From positions 3,579 through 67,578 of the forward strand of contig NZ_JAVDPW010000020.1 of the NCBI RefSeq assembly GCF_031453975.1: a stretch of DNA of 64,000 nt. The letters are read 5' to 3'. Below the pieces are notes generated by a model. The model had not been told where the DNA came from. It did no database searches and saw only the letters and a list, made by a program, of their open reading frames with translations. This document shows, in pieces, positions 16,230 through 24,053 of the stretch. Each line of letters starts with the position of its first letter. Position 1 is the first letter of the stretch. The stretch is from Inquilinus ginsengisoli_A (GTDB lineage Bacteria > Pseudomonadota > Alphaproteobacteria > DSM-16000 > Inquilinaceae). Made by a program: the position numbers and the translations under genes.

Positions 16230-16682
16230 TCAGCCTTCAGCGGGCCGGTCGATGAAGGATCCGCCGACCGTCCGGGAATGGCCGCGGAACTCCGCGATCA
16301 CCGTCTCGCCGACCGCGACGCTGACGTCGTAGAGGCCCGAGCGGCCGGACCGCGACACCTCCCGCGCCGTCGCCACCAGCCGGTCGCCCAGCGTGCCCGG
16401 CCGCAGGAAGGTGATGCTGCAATGGGCGGCCACGGTGCGGTCGCCGTAGGAGTTGCAGGCGAAGGCGAAGGCCGAATCCGCCAGGGTGAAGATGAAGCCG
16501 CCATGGGCGGTGCCGTGGCCGTTGGTCATGCCCGGGCGCAGGGTCATCGCCAGCCGCGCCCGGCCGGGACCGACCTCGAGGATCTCCATGCCGAGGTCGC
16601 GGCTGGCGCTGTCGTCCCGCCACATCGCTTCGGCCGCGGCCTTTGCCACCGCCTCAGCCTCCGCCCCCGTGGTCGCCTTCAT
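16230..16682 (-). CDS. paaI: Hydroxyphenylacetyl-CoA thioesterase PaaI
   Basis: A 150-residue hotdog-fold thioesterase. The motif NGHGTAHGGFIFTLADSAFAF (start about residue 55) contains the PaaI catalytic region with the conserved Asp. PaaI releases CoA from dead-end aryl-CoA and ring intermediates, which prevents CoA depletion. ATG 16682 overlaps the paaG stop (TGATG arrangement); a GTG at 16685 is an alternative. It is coupled to paaG upstream and followed closely by paaK. Confidence 0.94.
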   Translation of the reverse strand: MKATTGAEAEAVAKAAAEAMWRDDSASRDLGMEILEVGPGRARLAMTLRPGMTNGHGTAHGGFIFTLADSAFAFACNSYGDRTVAAHCSITFLRPGTLGDRLVATAREVSRSGRSGLYDVSVAVGETVIAEFRGHSRTVGGSFIDRPAEG

Positions 16683-17467
16683 CACGCCTGCCCCGTGAAC
16701 TTGGCCGGCCGCTTCTCGATGAAGGCGCGGACGCCTTCGGCATAATCCGCGGTCTGCCCCGCCCCGCGCTGCAGGTCGCGCTCGAGGTCGAGCTGCTGGT
16801 CCAGGCTGTTGCCGGAAGAGGCGTCGAGCGCCTGCTTGATCAGCGCCAGGCCGTGGGTCGGCTGGGTCGCGAGATGGGCAGTCAGCGCCGCGGCCTCCGC
16901 CATCAGATCGGCGTCGTCGACCGCCTTCCAGATCAGGCCCCAGTCCGCCGCTTTATCGGCCGGCAAAGGTTCGGCCAAGAGCGCCAAGCCACGGGCGCGG
17001 GCGGCGCCGACCAGCCGCGGCAGGGCGTGGGTGCCGCCGGAATCGGGCACCAGCCCGATCCTGGCGAAGGACTGGATGAACTTGGCCGAGCGGGCGGCGA
17101 GGACGATGTCGCAGGCCAGGGCGATGTTGGCCCCGGCCCCGGCGGCGACGCCGTTGACGGCGCAGACCACCGGCTTCGGCAGGGCCCGCAGGCGGCGGAT
17201 CAGCGGGTTGTACAGCCCGTCCAGCGTGGCGCCGAGATCCGGCGCCTGGCCGCTGGTGGCGCGGTCGTTCAAATCCTGTCCGGCGCAGAAGCCGCGGCCG
17301 GCGCCGGTCAGCAGCACGGCGCGGCAGCCGGCATCGGCCTCGATCTCGGCCAGCGCCGCGGCCAAGGCGCGGTGCATCTCCTCGGTGAAGGCGTTCAGCC
17401 GGTCTGGCCGGTTGAGCGTCAGCACGCGCCAGCCGTCGCGGCGGTCGACCAGAACCGTTGGCTCCAA
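16682..17467 (-). CDS. paaG: 1,2-epoxyphenylacetyl-CoA isomerase PaaG
   Basis: A 261-residue crotonase-fold enzyme that turns ring-epoxyphenylacetyl-CoA into the oxepin. Crotonase features include GRGFCAGQDL and AVNGVAAGAGANIALACDI. The catalytic Asp of PaaG is kept in GLVPDSGG, while the first crotonase Glu is absent, as in true PaaG. The start is TTG at 17467, well placed 5 nt after AGGAGG; no ATG fits the N-terminus. First gene of paaGIK, divergent from paaZ with a shared palindromic operator at 17507-17529. Confidence 0.95.
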   Translation of the reverse strand: MEPTVLVDRRDGWRVLTLNRPDRLNAFTEEMHRALAAALAEIEADAGCRAVLLTGAGRGFCAGQDLNDRATSGQAPDLGATLDGLYNPLIRRLRALPKPVVCAVNGVAAGAGANIALACDIVLAARSAKFIQSFARIGLVPDSGGTHALPRLVGAARARGLALLAEPLPADKAADWGLIWKAVDDADLMAEAAALTAHLATQPTHGLALIKQALDASSGNSLDQQLDLERDLQRGAGQTADYAEGVRAFIEKRPAKFTGQA

Positions 17468-17506
17468 GGTATCCTCCTCTGGTCGGGCCCTATCCGAGCC
17501 TCTTGA

Positions 17507-17529
17507 ATTGAACGATCGATCGGTTAATT
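17507..17529. promoter_or_regulatory. TetR-type operator, copy 2, in the paaG-paaZ divergent promoter
   Basis: A near-perfect palindrome beginning ATTGAACGATCGATCGGT and ending TTAATT, 40 bp before paaG and 67 bp before paaZ. It matches the site in front of the TetR gene at 7914. One bound dimer could control both divergent operons. Confidence 0.78.
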
Positions 17530-17595
17530 CTTAGGGCCGGGACCCGGCTTGTCAATCGCCAACGCGGACTGTCGCCGGGCCATCGGGAGGACGCC

Positions 17596-19635
17596 ATGAC
17601 CGCCATCCTGCAGAACTATGCCGTGGACCGCTGGACCGCGCCGAGCGAGGGGCTGGCCGATATCGCCAGTGCCATCGACGGCCGGGTGGTGGCCCGGCTG
17701 TCCAGCCGCGGCCTGGACTTCGGAAGCATGGTGCGCCACGCCCGCACGGTCGGCGGCCCGGCGCTGCGCCGCCTGACCTTCCACCAGCGCGCCGACCTCT
17801 TGAAGGCGCTGGCGCTGTACCTGTCCGAGCGCAAGGAGCCGCTCTACGCCCTGGCCGCCGACACCGGGGCGACCCGGCGCGACAATTTGATCGACATCGA
17901 CGGCGGCCTGGGCACGCTGTTCGCCTATGCCTCGCGCGGCCGGCGCGAGCTGCCGAGCGAGCGCTTCGTGGTCGAGGGCGGGGTCGAGCCGCTGTCCAAG
18001 GGCGGCAGCTTCGTCGGCCTGCATGTGCTGACGCCGCTGACCGGCGTGGCCGTCCACATCAACGCCTTCAACTTCCCGTGCTGGGGCATGCTGGAGAAGC
18101 TGGCGCCGGCGATCCTGGCCGGGGTGCCGGTGATCACCAAGCCGGCCTCGGCCACCGCCTATGTCGCCGAGGCGCTGGTCAGGCTGATCACCGAATCGGG
18201 GATCCTGCCCGAGGGCAGCCTGCAGTTCATCGCCGGCGGCACCGGCGACCTGCTGGACCATCTGACCGGGCAGGACCTGGTCGCCTTCACCGGGTCGATC
18301 GCGACCTCGGAAAAGCTGCGCAACCACCCGGCGATCTCGCGCAACGCCGTGCGTTTCGTGGCCGAGCGGGATTCGCTGAACGCCGCGGTGCTGGGCCCGG
18401 ATGCGACGCCCGACACGCCGGAGTTCGACCTGTTCGTCAGGGAGGTGGTGCGCGAGATGACGGCCAAGGCCGGGCAGAAATGCACCGCCATCCGCCGCGT
18501 GCTGGTGCCCCGGGCGCTGGAGAACGACGTCATCGCGGCCCTGGGCAAGCGGCTGTCGGGCCTGGAGATCGGCGACCCGCGGCAGGAGAGCGTGCGGATG
18601 GGCCCGCTGGTCAGCACCGCCCAGCGCGAGGACGTCCGCGCCGCCATCGCCGAACTGGCCACCGAGGCCGAGATCGTGGTCGGCGACCCGGCGCCAGGGT
18701 CGGCAAACTACGGCGCCCCCGGCGGCGCCTTCCTGGCCCCGGTGCTGCTGCGCTGCACCGACCCCGCCCGCGCCCGCAAGGTGCATAGTGTCGAGGCCTT
18801 CGGCCCCGTGGCGACGGTGATCGCCTATGACGGGCTGGACCAGGCGGTCGAGCTGGTCGGCCGCGGCGAGGGCAGCCTGGTGGCGTCGATCTACACCCAT
18901 GACGACGCGGTGGCCGACGCGCTGGTGTTCGGCCTGGCGCCGTTCCATGGAAGGCTGCTGGTGCTGGACCGCGACTGCGCCAAGGAATCGACCGGCCACG
19001 GCTCGCCCCTGCCGGGCCTCGTGCATGGCGGCCCCGGCCGCGCCGGCGGCGGCGAGGAGCTGGGCGGCATCCGCGGCGTGCACCACTATCTGCAGCGCAC
19101 CGCCCTGCAGGGGTCGCCGGCTCGGCTGGCGGCGCTGACCCGCGGCTGGATCAAGGGCGCCCCGGCGCCGGTGCCGGCCACCCACCCGTTCCGCCGCAAC
19201 TACGACGAGATCCAGGTCGGCGAAACGGTGGAGACGGCATCGCGCACCATCACCATCGCCGACATCGAGCATTTCGCCGGTTTCACCGGCGACGCCTTCT
19301 ACGCCCATATGGACGAGGCGGCGGCCAAGGCGAACCCGTTCTTCCCCGGCCGGGTGGCGCATGGCTATCTGATCCTGTCCTTCGCCGCCGGCCTGTTCGT
19401 CGACCCGGCGCCCGGGCCGCTGCTGGCCAATTACGGCCTGGACGATCTGCGCTTCCTGAAGCCGGTGTCGCCGGGGGATTCGATCCGGGTGCGGCTGACG
19501 GTCAAGCGCAAGACCGCGGCACGCAAGCCGGAATACGGCGAGGTGCGCTGGGACGTCGAGGTGTTCAACCAGGACGACGAGACCGTCGCCCGCTACGACC
19601 TCCTGACCATGAGCGCAAGGCCCGTGGCGGCCTGA
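17596..19635 (+). CDS. paaZ: Bifunctional oxepin-CoA hydrolase/3-oxo-5,6-dehydrosuberyl-CoA semialdehyde dehydrogenase PaaZ
   Basis: A 679-residue ring-opening enzyme, matching E. coli PaaZ (681). Residues about 1-520 are an aldehyde dehydrogenase, with the active Cys296 in GQKCTAIRR and the general base Glu257 in VAERDSLNAAV. Residues about 530-679 are a MaoC-type (R)-enoyl-CoA hydratase domain that cleaves the oxepin ring, with Asp566 and His571 in TGDAFYAHMDEAAA. Both active sites are intact, so ring cleavage and aldehyde oxidation occur in one polypeptide. It is divergent from paaG and probably under the TetR operator. Confidence 0.97.
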   Translation: MTAILQNYAVDRWTAPSEGLADIASAIDGRVVARLSSRGLDFGSMVRHARTVGGPALRRLTFHQRADLLKALALYLSERKEPLYALAADTGATRRDNLIDIDGGLGTLFAYASRGRRELPSERFVVEGGVEPLSKGGSFVGLHVLTPLTGVAVHINAFNFPCWGMLEKLAPAILAGVPVITKPASATAYVAEALVRLITESGILPEGSLQFIAGGTGDLLDHLTGQDLVAFTGSIATSEKLRNHPAISRNAVRFVAERDSLNAAVLGPDATPDTPEFDLFVREVVREMTAKAGQKCTAIRRVLVPRALENDVIAALGKRLSGLEIGDPRQESVRMGPLVSTAQREDVRAAIAELATEAEIVVGDPAPGSANYGAPGGAFLAPVLLRCTDPARARKVHSVEAFGPVATVIAYDGLDQAVELVGRGEGSLVASIYTHDDAVADALVFGLAPFHGRLLVLDRDCAKESTGHGSPLPGLVHGGPGRAGGGEELGGIRGVHHYLQRTALQGSPARLAALTRGWIKGAPAPVPATHPFRRNYDEIQVGETVETASRTITIADIEHFAGFTGDAFYAHMDEAAAKANPFFPGRVAHGYLILSFAAGLFVDPAPGPLLANYGLDDLRFLKPVSPGDSIRVRLTVKRKTAARKPEYGEVRWDVEVFNQDDETVARYDLLTMSARPVAA

Positions 19636-19899
19636 GGCCGCATACGGTCGCAGGGGATAGGCCGGGGCACCCCCTCACCCGGAAATCCTGCGATTTCGGG
19701 TGAGGGGGTGGCTCAGGCCCGTCCACGCCTCCGGCCCCGGATACCGCACATGACAGTTTAAAATAGAACACAGCGAAGAAATACATATCCATAAGTTGTC
19801 TTCGTGCCTGGCTATCTCCGACCAAAATAGACTTTATCTCAAATTTCCGAGATTTGACCGGCACGACTCCGGGTGTTTCCGGCTATCACGACTTCGGAT
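19636..19899. other. Gene-free stretch between paaZ and the phospholipase-like gene
   Basis: No convincing gene. The first 80 bp hold the hairpin at 19668-19710. From about 19750 to 19850 the DNA is clearly poorer in GC (runs such as TTTAAAATAGAACAC and TTTATCTCAAATTT) and then returns to normal. This AT-rich part may hold promoter or upstream-element sequences for the Pho-box-controlled gene downstream. Confidence 0.6.
19668..19710 (+). terminator. Hairpin after paaZ (terminator or repeat)
   Basis: CACCCCCTCACCC and GAAATC are mirrored by GATTTCGGGTGAGGGGGTG around a short CTGC loop, a stem of about 18 bp with one bulge. It lies 32 bp after the paaZ stop. No T-run follows, so it is either a factor-assisted terminator or a dispersed palindrome. 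Confidence 0.55.
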
Positions 19900-19934
19900 C
19901 TGTCACCGAACCGTCATCGGAAAGCTGCTACGAA
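19900..19934 (+). promoter_or_regulatory. Pho-box-like promoter upstream of the phospholipase-like gene
   Basis: Two 7-bp repeats, CTGTCAC (19900-19906) and CCGTCAT (19911-19917), are spaced 11 bp start to start, as in a PhoB box (CTGTCAT repeats with 4-bp gaps). A weak -10 element, TACGAA (19929-19934), follows 11 bp later, about the distance seen in PhoB-dependent promoters such as phoA. No -35 hexamer is needed in such promoters. The start codon is 62 bp downstream. Confidence 0.65.
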
Positions 19935-19996
19935 GCGTTCTGGATTCCCCCGATACTTCCCGAGGGGGAATCTCTCGAATCAACCTGGGGGACAGA

Positions 19997-21049
19997 ATGG
20001 AACGCACCAAGACGCAGCGCGCGGGCCGCGCCATCGGCTGGCTTTCGGCCCTGATCCTGGCCGGAACCTTCACCGCGGAACGGGCCTGGGCCTGGGGCCA
20101 CACCGGCCATGTCGAGATCGGCGAAATCGCCGCCGAGGCCCTGCCCGACACCATCAAATCCATCCTGCGCACCGACCGCTGGTCGGATGACGCCGAGACC
20201 GCGATCGCCGAATGGAACGCCGAGCTGGACGTCTCCAAGGGCGCCGGCTCGATCCACGATTTCGAGCGCGACCCGGGCCATTTCATCGACATCGACGATG
20301 CCGGGCTGGTGTTCGGCATCGTGCCGTTCGCCACCATGCCGGGGTCGCGCCGCGACTTCGACACCGCGCTGCGCGCCGGGGGCCAGACCCAGTACGGCAC
20401 CGGCTACCTCTACTACAGCATGGTCGATGGCTGGCAGCAGGTGCGGAAGGACTTCGCCTATATCCGCGCCTTCACCGTGGGGCTGCGCACCGCCTCGAAC
20501 CGCGCCGACCGCGACTTCTTCGTGGAGCAGCTGGCGCTGCGCCGCAAGCTGCTGCTGCGCGACATCGGGGTGTGGGGCCATTACGTGGCCGACGGCAGCC
20601 AGCCGATGCATGTCTCGGTGCATTTCAACGGCTGGGGCAACTATCCCAACCCGAACAACTACACCACGGCGCCGATCCACGCGCCGTTCGAGGGCGCCTT
20701 CGTCAAGAGCTTCGTGACCGAGCGCGCCATCCGCGCCGCCCTGCCGCGCTATCGCGACTGCGGCTGCCAGATCGAGCAGCGGGTGCATGACTACCTGGCG
20801 ACGACGCTGGCCACGATCGACCAGACCTACCGCCTGGCGCCGGGCAGCGCCAACTACACCACGCCGAATCCGCAGGCGGTCGCCTTCGTGACCCAGCGCG
20901 TGGCGGCGGGTGCTGCGGAGCTGCGCGACATGATCGTCGACGCCTGGAAGGCCAGCGCCACCGCGACGGTCGGCTTCCCCGTGATCAACGTCACGGACAT
21001 CGAGTCCGGCAAGGTGCGCGTGACCCGCACCTCGTTCTGGAGCGATTGA
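19997..21049 (+). CDS. Secreted zinc-dependent phospholipase C/S1-P1 nuclease superfamily enzyme
   Basis: A 350-residue exported protein. The signal peptide ends in ERAWA at residue 32, so the mature chain starts with Trp33 followed by GHTGH. A free N-terminal Trp is a zinc ligand in this superfamily, so the cleavage site fits exactly. Further metal-site segments are HDFERDPGHFIDID and GHYVADGSQPMHVSVHFNGWGN. The substrate could be phospholipid or single-stranded nucleic acid; a Pho-box-like promoter upstream supports phosphate scavenging either way. Two cysteines near the C-terminal third (DCGCQ) may form a disulfide. The gene stands alone, and its stop codon lies inside a TetR-type operator. 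Confidence 0.85.
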   Translation: MERTKTQRAGRAIGWLSALILAGTFTAERAWAWGHTGHVEIGEIAAEALPDTIKSILRTDRWSDDAETAIAEWNAELDVSKGAGSIHDFERDPGHFIDIDDAGLVFGIVPFATMPGSRRDFDTALRAGGQTQYGTGYLYYSMVDGWQQVRKDFAYIRAFTVGLRTASNRADRDFFVEQLALRRKLLLRDIGVWGHYVADGSQPMHVSVHFNGWGNYPNPNNYTTAPIHAPFEGAFVKSFVTERAIRAALPRYRDCGCQIEQRVHDYLATTLATIDQTYRLAPGSANYTTPNPQAVAFVTQRVAAGAAELRDMIVDAWKASATATVGFPVINVTDIESGKVRVTRTSFWSD

Positions 21050-21067
21050 CCGATCGTTCGGTGAATT
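21045..21067. promoter_or_regulatory. TetR-type operator, copy 3
   Basis: A palindrome beginning ATTGACCGATCGTTCGGT and ending GAATT overlaps the stop codon of the phospholipase-like gene. It fits the consensus of copies 1 and 2 best of all. The next gene downstream, the lipase, starts 275 bp away, so its target promoter is unclear. Confidence 0.65.
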
Positions 21068-21262
21068 GAGCAGGGCGGGCTTCCCTGCCGGCGTCGGCCG
21101 GTGGGGGGGCCCGTGCCACGCCGCTGCGGGCTCGCGATAACGCCTCTCGGAGAGTCGACCCAAGCAGTCGGGACCTATTTCCCATCGCCGGCCTGCAGTA
21201 TCGGGTTATTGCATCCTTCTCGAAGATAGGCTTTATTGTGCCGGCGACTTCAGTCGCCAATA

Positions 21263-21292
21263 TTGATATCTGCATATCATATTATTCATATA
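21263..21292 (+). promoter_or_regulatory. AT-rich candidate promoter of the lipase gene
   Basis: TTGATA (21263-21268) and CATATA (21287-21292) are separated by 18 bp in an unusually AT-rich block (about 21260-21320). A small perfect hairpin, GGCGAC-TTCA-GTCGCC (21243-21258), lies just upstream. This is the only marked promoter-like sequence in the 290-bp gap between the two lipolytic genes. Confidence 0.45.
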
Positions 21293-21341
21293 AAAGATTT
21301 TACGGATTATTTGATTTATTTTGATCGAAAGGATTTTCGAG

Positions 21342-22655
21342 ATGGCAACCTATACCGACACGCAGATCATGATGACGCTGGCCGCCTTCACCGCGGACGG
21401 CGCGACGGCGCGGCCGTCGGGCGAGACGCCGGCGCAGCAGGCGGCCCGGATCGGCCAGGGCATCACCGCCCAGCTGGCGCTGACCGACCTGGCCACCCAG
21501 GGCAATTGGAGCCTGACCTGGGTCGGGCTGACCCAGAGCGGCGCCAACCTGGCCTACATCGCCCAGGGGCCGAACGACAGCGACGGCAACTCGACCTATG
21601 CCCTGATCCTGCGCGGCACCGTGATGGGCAACCCGATCGACACGGCGCAGGACATGCAGGTCGGGCTGATGCTGCCCTTCGCCGCCGGCGGCACCCCGAC
21701 CAGCGGGTCGGTCGGCAACATCTCCCAGGGCGCCATGGCGGCGTTCACCGACATCGTGATGGGCACCGACCTGGTGTCGCAGCTGCAGAGCAGCGCGCCC
21801 TACACCCTGTACGTCGTCGGCCACAGCCTGGGCGGAGCGATGGCGACCACGGTCGCGCTGTTCCTGCAGCAGCTGGTCTCGGCCGGCACGCTGTCGATCA
21901 CCAGCATCCTGCCCTACACCTTCGCCGCCCCGACCGCCGGCGACGCCAATTTCGCCGCCTGGTTCGACAGCCAGTTCCCCGGCGCCGTCTGCACCTACAA
22001 CAAATACGACCTGGTACCGAACGCCTGGGCGACGCTGGCCTCCCTCCCCGGGGGCTTCATCACCCATCCCTTCTATCCCGGATCGAGCAGCAATCCGGCC
22101 GGGCCGGGGCCGACCGCCGAGCCGCTGAACGAGGTGGGCATCCTGATCGACACGGTGGCGAAGGAGACCAACGGCAACACCTATGTCCAGCCGACCCAGC
22201 AGGCGGCGCTGAACGGCGGGTCGTCGCCGCTGTTCCTGACCCCCTACCCCCCGGCCGTGACCAACTCGCTGCAGCAGTTCGAACTGCAGGTCGGCTTCCA
22301 GCATGGCGGCAACACCTATCTGACGCTGCTGGGCGCCCCGACCATCACCTCCTCGGCCCCGGTCGTCGCCGCGGTCAGCCCGGCCAGCGGCACCATCGCC
22401 GGCGGCACCTCGGTAACGATCACGCCGCCCTCCGGTACGACCTTCACCGCCGACTGCGTGGTCGATTTCGGCATCGCCCCGGCGGCGTCGCAGACCGTCG
22501 CCAGCGACGGGTCCAGCATCACCGCGGTGTCGCCTGCCGGCTACGGCACGGTCGACATCCGCGTCACCAACATGTTCGGGACCTCGCCGGCGGTGCCGGT
22601 CTATCCGAACCTGACCGGCGACGACTACAGCGACCAGTACACCTTCAGCGCCTGA
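21342..22655 (+). CDS. Class 3-like lipase/esterase with C-terminal IPT/TIG domain
   Basis: A 437-residue alpha/beta hydrolase. The nucleophile elbow GHSLGGAM places Ser162, preceded by YTLYVVGHS as in fungal-type class 3 lipases. Asp223 in YNKYDLVPNAW is the likely acid, and the His may be in the following 20-40 residues. Residues about 350-437 resemble an immunoglobulin-like IPT/TIG domain (VSPASGTIAGGTSVTI; VDFGIAPA; GTVDIRVTNMFG). There is no signal peptide, yet composition (rich in Ser, Thr, Gly, Asn, few Cys) looks extracellular, so a leaderless export route or a cytoplasmic role is open. AAAGGA lies 8 nt before the ATG. Substrate unknown. Confidence 0.8.
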   Translation: MATYTDTQIMMTLAAFTADGATARPSGETPAQQAARIGQGITAQLALTDLATQGNWSLTWVGLTQSGANLAYIAQGPNDSDGNSTYALILRGTVMGNPIDTAQDMQVGLMLPFAAGGTPTSGSVGNISQGAMAAFTDIVMGTDLVSQLQSSAPYTLYVVGHSLGGAMATTVALFLQQLVSAGTLSITSILPYTFAAPTAGDANFAAWFDSQFPGAVCTYNKYDLVPNAWATLASLPGGFITHPFYPGSSSNPAGPGPTAEPLNEVGILIDTVAKETNGNTYVQPTQQAALNGGSSPLFLTPYPPAVTNSLQQFELQVGFQHGGNTYLTLLGAPTITSSAPVVAAVSPASGTIAGGTSVTITPPSGTTFTADCVVDFGIAPAASQTVASDGSSITAVSPAGYGTVDIRVTNMFGTSPAVPVYPNLTGDDYSDQYTFSA

Positions 22656-22672
22656 CCATCTGTCGCGGTGGG

Positions 22673-22704
22673 ACGGCCGGGTTCGGGCTGCCCGACCCGG
22701 CCGT
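22673..22704 (+). terminator. Hairpin after the lipase gene
   Basis: ACGGCCGGGTTCGGG pairs with CCCGACCCGGCCGT across a CTG loop: 14 base pairs with one bulge, 17 bp after the lipase stop. Only TTCCCGTCT follows, so intrinsic termination would be weak without a U-tract. Confidence 0.55.
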
Positions 22705-22752
22705 TCCCGTCTATCGTGGGACCTTACCCATGATGACGACAGGGGCGGAACC

Positions 22753-23424
22753 ATGACGGCAGCCTGGCCACGCGCGGTGGTGTTCGATCTCGACGGCACG
22801 CTGGTCGACAGCGTCGCCGATGTCACCGCCGCCCTGGCCCCGGTGATGCGCGAAGCCCGGCTGGACCCGCTGTCCGAGGCCGAGGTGCGCAGCCTGATGG
22901 GGCATGGCGCGCCCGGCCTGCTGCGCGGGGCGCTGCGGCTGCGCGCCGCCGACCCCGGCGAGGCCGGCTGGATGACCCGCGGCTTCCTCGACCGCTATGC
23001 CGAGGTGCCGGCGGCGCGGACCACCGCCTATCCCGGCGCGGTCGCGGCGGTGGCCGGGCTGGCGGCGGCCGGGGTGGCGGTCGGGGTCTGCACCAACAAG
23101 GCCGAGGCGATGGCCCGGGCGGTGCTGGACGCGCTGGGCTTCGCCCCGCATGTCCGGGTGCTGGTCGGCGGCGACAGCGGCCACGGCATGAAGCCCGACC
23201 CCGCGCCGCTGCTGGCCTGCATCGCCGCCCTCGGCGCGACGCCCGGCGACACCGCCTATGTCGGCAACCACGCGGTCGACGTCGAGACGGCGCGGGCGGC
23301 GGGCGTGCGGGTGCTGGTAGTGCCCTTCGGCTATGGCGACGCCTCGACGCTGGACGCCGATGGCGTGGTGCCGGATTTCGCCGGGCTGGCGGGGCTGCTG
23401 GGCATCGCGGCCGGCCGGGGCTGA
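22753..23424 (+). CDS. HAD-superfamily hydrolase, phosphoglycolate phosphatase-like
   Basis: A 223-residue HAD phosphatase with a helical cap. Motif I is FDLDGTLVD (Asp12 nucleophile, Asp14), motif II Thr114 in CTNK, motif III Lys147 in GMKPDP. Motif IV reads VGNHAVD: the usual first Asp (VGDS...D) is Asn172, while Asp176 is kept. This could weaken Mg binding or reflect an altered activity. The family member Gph dephosphorylates 2-phosphoglycolate; a different small phosphate ester is equally possible. It stands alone, 48 bp after a hairpin. Confidence 0.85.
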   Translation: MTAAWPRAVVFDLDGTLVDSVADVTAALAPVMREARLDPLSEAEVRSLMGHGAPGLLRGALRLRAADPGEAGWMTRGFLDRYAEVPAARTTAYPGAVAAVAGLAAAGVAVGVCTNKAEAMARAVLDALGFAPHVRVLVGGDSGHGMKPDPAPLLACIAALGATPGDTAYVGNHAVDVETARAAGVRVLVVPFGYGDASTLDADGVVPDFAGLAGLLGIAAGRG

Positions 23425-23530
23425 GGCGGGACGACGCCGCACCCGCGATCACAGGAACATTGTTTTTGCGCCCACTTGCCGCCGCATTCAGGAATGAATG
23501 TGCGAAGCTGTGATTTGAGTTGTCTGCGAC

Positions 23531-23588
23531 GCCACCCCCGGCGAGGCCCGCCGGGGGTGGCGATCCAAAGCGGGGGGACCGCCCCCCG
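23531..23588 (+). promoter_or_regulatory. Two tandem GC-rich hairpins in the leader of the secreted-protein operon
   Basis: Hairpin 1 has a perfect 12-bp stem: GCCACCCCCGGC (23531-23542) with GCCGGGGGTGGC (23550-23561) around a 7-nt loop. Hairpin 2, CGGGGGG-ACCG-CCCCCCG, occupies 23571-23588. The ribosome site and ATG 23607 follow at once. They could be an upstream terminator or a leader structure affecting expression; their function is not known. Confidence 0.6.
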
Positions 23589-23606
23589 ACGAGAAGGGGT
23601 GGAGCA

Positions 23607-24053
23607 ATGAAGATCGGATGGTGGACCGGGGCTACGGCCCTGCGGGTCGCCGCGCTGGCCTGTGTCCTCGGCTCGGCCGCTCTGCCAGCTCTGGCCCAGA
23701 CCGGCGCGGCGGCACCGGCCGGCGCCTCGATGGAGCGCCTGATCAAGGGCGCCAAGACCTATGCCGAATTCCGCAAGGCGGCGCTGGCGGCCGGCTGGAC
23801 CCCGGTGGTCAATGCCAGATGCTCGCTGGATGTCTACGGCCGCAACGCGCCGACCCAGGGCAACATCTGCCAGCAGCTGACCGAGATCGAGAGCTGCGGC
23901 AGCGGCAACTGCCTGATGCGCTTCGAGAACAAGGCGACCGGCGAGAAGGCCGCGGTCACCACCTATGGCGACTACGAGGGCTGGAACGTGCCCGGCCGCG
24001 AGGATCTGGCGATCCAGGGCTGGGAACCGGTCAAGAGCTGGGAAGCCGAGTGA
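23607..24053 (+). CDS. Small exported protein of unknown function (four cysteines)
   Basis: A 148-residue protein with a clear signal peptide (about residues 1-31, ending ALPALAQ). The mature part has the pattern YAEFRKAALAAGWTPVV, then Cys residues in ARCSLD, NICQQL, ESCGSGNCLM, followed by TYGDYEGWNV. Four cysteines suit two periplasmic disulfides. A 'GWxP...C...C...EIESC..GNC' layout recurs in small hypothetical proteins of proteobacteria, but no function is attached. GGGGTGGAG precedes ATG 23607. First of four export-targeted genes; its TGA overlaps the next ATG. Confidence 0.82.
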   Translation: MKIGWWTGATALRVAALACVLGSAALPALAQTGAAAPAGASMERLIKGAKTYAEFRKAALAAGWTPVVNARCSLDVYGRNAPTQGNICQQLTEIESCGSGNCLMRFENKATGEKAAVTTYGDYEGWNVPGREDLAIQGWEPVKSWEAE

